Program-made: the position numbers and the translations under genes
Part shown: one piece after another, positions 6,262 to 8,931 of the stretch
How the letters are laid out: each line of letters opens with the position of its first letter
Position numbering within the stretch: the stretch's first letter is position 1
Origin: Eutrophocola sp964503965
GTDB lineage: Bacteria > Pseudomonadota > Gammaproteobacteria > Pseudomonadales > Pseudohongiellaceae
Assembly (NCBI GenBank): GCA_964503965.1
Contig: CAZDCK010000055.1
Location: 1-8,931, forward strand
Length of the DNA: 8,931 bases
Direction of reading: 5' to 3'
The notes under the pieces: model-generated
Told to the model about the DNA's origin: nothing
Seen by the model: only the letters and a program-made list of their open reading frames with translations
Databases searched by the model: none

Positions 6262-6483
6262 GTGCTTACGCTGCTGTTCAGCATTTCCATGGCCGGCATA
6301 GCTGAGAGGGAAAATCGCCGCCCCTGGCTTTGGGGCGGGCTGACCTTTCTGCTTTCCGCCCTGATCCAGACTCTGTTGATACCAGGATACTGGGGAGCCG
6401 TCTTTGGCTTTTTCCTGATGTTCGGGGGCATGATCTATGCCAAGATCAAATACCCTGTGAACAAGGGACCCACACTGGGCTGA
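6262..6483 (+). CDS. Small hypothetical membrane protein, 73 residues, GTG start
   Basis: I do not recognise a named family. The GTG at 6262 directly follows an in-frame TGA and has AGGA eight bases upstream, a good ribosome binding site. The protein has a short hydrophobic start, a charged segment (AERENRRP, 14-21), then two hydrophobic stretches around 22-40 and 43-61 separated by PGYWG, and a polar tail with KIKYPVNKG. The pattern of charge and glycine or proline turns looks like a genuine two- or three-helix inner-membrane protein. It is divergent from the transporter operon, and its stop is five bases from the convergent copper chaperone stop, leaving no room for an independent terminator. 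Confidence 0.7.
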   Translation: MLTLLFSISMAGIAERENRRPWLWGGLTFLLSALIQTLLIPGYWGAVFGFFLMFGGMIYAKIKYPVNKGPTLG

Positions 6484-6488
6484 TACTA

Positions 6489-6920
6489 TCATTCATCAAG
6501 AATACTGATCACCGGTAGCATGACTTCCATGCTTGCCCCATTCGAAAACGCCAACGTCATTGCCACCCGCTCTGGCAGGGGACCTTTCAGGCCCATCAGC
6601 ATCAGGTGCAAGCCACCTGTCTTCAATACCACCTCTCCCCCGGCCGGTATCGCCAGGGACATCCTGTGCTCCATACTCATCATCCCATCCGTGTTAACTG
6701 TTGCATGGATGGAGACATGATCGGCAACATCCGTGCTGCCACCAACAAGAGAAATGGTTTTATCGCTCGTGTTTTGCAAGGTCATATAGGCCGCCGTATT
6801 GGCCACGCCCGGCGGCAAACCGCGCACATAGCCGTCTGTTACGCGCACAGCAGCGGAGTCTGCAGTACAGGCAACACAACTGGCAATGAGAGCCAGAATA
6901 GCGAAAACATGTCGACTCAT
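6489..6920 (-). CDS. Periplasmic copper chaperone, PCuAC family
   Basis: The 143-residue protein has the complete copper-binding signature H-X10-M-X21-H-X-M at H72, M83, H105 and M107, within HATVNTDGMMSM and GGLHLMLMGL. The fold start VRVTDGYVRGLPPGVANTAAYMTLQN is typical. PCuAC proteins bind Cu(I) in the periplasm and deliver it, often with SCO proteins, to the CuA site of cytochrome c oxidase. A signal peptide covers about residues 1-24, probably cut near DSAA/VRV; IASC at 12-15 could alternatively act as a lipobox. The start ATG overlaps the upstream lipoprotein stop as ATGA, so translation is coupled. No oxidase, SCO or copper-export gene is in the window, and the operon partners give no direct link to copper. 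Confidence 0.93.
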   Translation of the reverse strand: MSRHVFAILALIASCVACTADSAAVRVTDGYVRGLPPGVANTAAYMTLQNTSDKTISLVGGSTDVADHVSIHATVNTDGMMSMEHRMSLAIPAGGEVVLKTGGLHLMLMGLKGPLPERVAMTLAFSNGASMEVMLPVISILDE

Positions 6921-7633
6921 GATTGGGGTACCACCACCTGAATACTGGGTTCACTGGCCACGGCTATATTGCCGCGCAGGCGATGACCGCCAACAGCTTC
7001 CCGCATGATCTTGTAGATCCAGCGACCTTCCTCGTCTGTGCGGGCATTGATGAGAAAGGTTGCCTCCCTGTTTCGGATGTACTGACCAATTTCGCCCAGT
7101 TCGACCATAATATCCAGGCCTCGCCCGTCGAGCTGTTCTGCGTCCAGTTCGAAAATATCCATCTGGATTTTTCGGGCCTGCACAAGTCTTTGCCGGCCAT
7201 CCGCAACAGCAGCCGTATTTTCACCAATTCGTGCAGCGCGATTCAGAAACATTTCGGCATTATCGTACTGGCGAATCTGTATGGCCGCATCGGCCAGTTC
7301 GACATATCGCAGAACAATATCCCGAATGCCCTGCAGGGCAACCTCATTGTCTGGCTCAAAGTCTAGGACAGCACGAAAACCGTCAAAGGCATTGTTACCG
7401 GCGGGTGACATCAAACGGTTATCCTCGAATGCAATCCTGGCTTCGTAGAGCATATCCGCCAGGATACGCTGACGAACAAAAGGATCATTGCTGGCAGTCG
7501 GCTCACTCTCCTGGCCCGGTTGCTCTTTACTACTACCCGGGTAGACAGTTTCCCCGGCATCATCACTGGCACAGGACATCAGCAGCACAAGCAGTGCAGC
7601 AAAACCGATGATTGTTTTAAGTCTGGATAACAT
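6917..7633 (-). CDS. Putative outer-membrane lipoprotein with TPR-like helices
   Basis: The 238-residue product has a lipoprotein signal (hydrophobic 8-20, lipobox LMSC with C21). The residues after the cysteine are A and S, so there is no Asp retention signal and outer-membrane sorting is likely. A low-complexity acidic and proline linker covers 22-50. Residues 51-150 form helical repeats resembling tetratricopeptide motifs: ARIAFEDNRLMSPAGNNAFDGFRAVLDFEPDNEVALQGI, then YVELADAAIQIRQYDNAEMFLNRAARI. The C-terminal part (175-235), with GRWIYKIMREAVGGHRLRGNIAV, looks like a compact alpha/beta domain I cannot name. It lies eight bases after moeA and overlaps the copper chaperone gene by four bases. 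The function is unknown; a scaffolding or assembly role in the envelope is only a guess from the helical repeats. Confidence 0.82.
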   Translation of the reverse strand: MLSRLKTIIGFAALLVLLMSCASDDAGETVYPGSSKEQPGQESEPTASNDPFVRQRILADMLYEARIAFEDNRLMSPAGNNAFDGFRAVLDFEPDNEVALQGIRDIVLRYVELADAAIQIRQYDNAEMFLNRAARIGENTAAVADGRQRLVQARKIQMDIFELDAEQLDGRGLDIMVELGEIGQYIRNREATFLINARTDEEGRWIYKIMREAVGGHRLRGNIAVASEPSIQVVVPQS

Positions 7634-7641
7634 GGCAGTAA

Positions 7642-8859
7642 TCAGAGGATACCGCTGAAAGGCATGAATTTCAGCAATTGCCCTTTCTGGACAGTTTCGC
7701 CCAGGGGAATTTCAACCAGCCCATCCGCCCAAGACAGGGAAGTCATGATACTGGAACCCTGGTTGCCAAAAGGCTCAAGTTCCTGGGTGGCATCACCCCG
7801 GTTAAGCAGTCGTGCCCTGATAAACTCAAGCCGGGTATTGGCCTTGCTTGTTTCGAAACCGGCTTTGACCATGACATGGGGAATACTGGTTGTATTACAG
7901 CCCTGAACCTTCAACAGGTAAGGGCGCACCAGCATGACAAAGGTGACAAACACGGCAACCGGGTTGCCCGGTAAACCAAAAAAAGGGCTGTCGTCTATCC
8001 TGCCATAGGAAAAGGGTTTGCCAGGCTTGATGGCCAGTTTCCACAGGGATAACTGTCCAAGGTTTTCCACAGCCTGCCGCACATGATCCTCATCCCCGAC
8101 AGAAACACCGCCGGTGGTAAGAATGCAGTCCGCCTCATCAGCCGCTGAAGCCAGGGCGGATTCAGTAGCTTCCAGTGTATCGGCGACAATACCTTTTTTG
8201 ATCACCCGCATACCCAGTCCGCTGAGCAATCCGTCCAGGGTAAAACTGTTGGAATCATAGATCTGCCCCAGTTCAAGGGGCTGGCCAGGTGCCACTACTT
8301 CATCACCGGTATTAATAATGGCCACGGTCAGGGGTTTTTTGACAGTGACCGTGTCGATACCCAGGGAAGCAAGCATGCCCAGATCCTGGGCCCTCAAACG
8401 ATGCCCCGTGGACAAAATTTCACTGCCCATAGCAATATCATGACCCTTTAACCTTATATTGGCGCCACTGGAGGGAAGTTCATCAATAATCACCATGCCC
8501 TCTTCCTGACGCGTGTCTTCCTGTAGTACCACAGCATCAGCACCAGGAGGAATCGGGGCACCGGTAAAAATCCGGGCAGCGGTTCCTGTTTCCAGGGCAG
8601 TACCTGGATGCCCGGCTGCAATGGTCTGCGATACCTTCAATAAACAGCCCGGACCATCCAGGTCAGCCGTATTGACAGCATAACCATCCATGGCGCTGTT
8701 ATCGAAAGCAGGCACATCCACAACGGCCTGTTGGCCCTGCGCCAGCACACTACCAAGGGCATCCGGAAGTGACACATCAACAGCTGCACTGTTGACGTGC
8801 ACATCATCAAGAAGTGCGTCGAGCGCCTGTTCAAGAGGCGTTAACTGGGCATTGGGCAT
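7642..8859 (-). CDS. moeA: Molybdopterin molybdenumtransferase MoeA
   Basis: MoeA inserts molybdenum into adenylylated molybdopterin in the last step of molybdenum cofactor synthesis, in the cytoplasm. The 405-residue protein is full length compared with E. coli MoeA (about 411). Key blocks are VPAFDNSAMDGYAV (49-62), RIFTGAPIP (96-104), NTGDEV (183-188), TTGGVSVGDEDHV (248-260), KLAIKPGKPFSYG (274-286) and GLPGNPVAVFVTF (295-307). All the acidic residues known to be important in E. coli have counterparts. The ATG at 8859 gives MPNAQLTPLEQAL, a normal N-terminus; a TTG at 8880 adds seven residues and neither has a clear ribosome binding site. It is first in an operon with the lipoprotein and PCuAC genes. 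No other molybdenum cofactor gene is visible, though moaB or mobA could lie upstream outside the window. Confidence 0.96.
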   Translation of the reverse strand: MPNAQLTPLEQALDALLDDVHVNSAAVDVSLPDALGSVLAQGQQAVVDVPAFDNSAMDGYAVNTADLDGPGCLLKVSQTIAAGHPGTALETGTAARIFTGAPIPPGADAVVLQEDTRQEEGMVIIDELPSSGANIRLKGHDIAMGSEILSTGHRLRAQDLGMLASLGIDTVTVKKPLTVAIINTGDEVVAPGQPLELGQIYDSNSFTLDGLLSGLGMRVIKKGIVADTLEATESALASAADEADCILTTGGVSVGDEDHVRQAVENLGQLSLWKLAIKPGKPFSYGRIDDSPFFGLPGNPVAVFVTFVMLVRPYLLKVQGCNTTSIPHVMVKAGFETSKANTRLEFIRARLLNRGDATQELEPFGNQGSSIMTSLSWADGLVEIPLGETVQKGQLLKFMPFSGIL

Positions 8860-8921
8860 GAAGCGGAACCGGTTATTCAAACAATCGTATTCTACAACGG
8901 AGGAGGAGTTAAAGGCTAAGG

Positions 8922-8931
8922 GGATAAAAGG
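8922..8931 (+). repeat. Possible start of a third copy of the dispersed repeat, cut by the window edge
   Basis: The last ten bases, GGATAAAAGG, are identical to the core of the outer end of both other repeat copies, and they are preceded by the related purine-rich AAAGGCTAAGG. The match is short, so the call depends on sequence outside the window. Confidence 0.3.

Noticed and set aside
6153..6492. Minus-strand open frames opposite the small membrane protein
   Set aside because: They overlap the small plus-strand gene and the transporter start region, are proline- and serine-rich without any motif, and have no good start signal.

Overview
The window looks like a stretch of chromosome from a gammaproteobacterium, probably free-living or marine. 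The evidence is the gene set: a tRNA-Gln(CTG) with encoded CCA, a YaiI-type UPF0178 protein, a CNNM/CBS membrane protein, a periplasmic PCuAC copper chaperone and MoeA. Base composition is moderate and fairly even. No phage genes, transposase or CRISPR array were seen. The genus cannot be fixed from the sequence alone.

Left part (1-2891). A complete tRNA-Gln lies on the minus strand at the left edge. Just upstream of it is a decayed second copy that has lost its anticodon loop. The roughly 200 bases that follow hold nothing I recognise. Next is a GCS2-type glutamate-cysteine ligase-like gene on the plus strand that is broken twice, by a one-base shift in a T6 run near its start and by an in-frame TAG at codon 343. 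An intact gene for an M14-type zinc deacylase (aspartoacylase/succinylglutamate desuccinylase family) overlaps its end.

Middle (2892-4397). A CNNM/CBS membrane protein gene is bracketed by two diverged copies of one non-coding repeat, in opposite orientations. The repeat looks like a small MITE-like element: it starts with GGATAAAAGG, ends in CCTTTAT repeats, and has an inner palindrome and a tandem 14-mer. The right-hand copy supplies the last few codons and the stop of the neighbouring yaiI gene. A possible third copy begins at the right edge of the window.

Right part (4387-8931). Two tightly packed minus-strand operons flank one small plus-strand gene. The first runs BASS-family transporter, cupin protein, yaiI, with overlaps of 14 and 4 bases. 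The second runs moeA, TPR-like lipoprotein, PCuAC copper chaperone, with an 8-base gap and a 4-base overlap. A 73-residue membrane protein gene lies between the operons, divergent from the transporter and convergent with the copper chaperone. The genes form several ordinary housekeeping or accessory operons rather than one pathway. The most unusual content is the repeat family around the CNNM gene and the decay of the ligase beside its intact partner.
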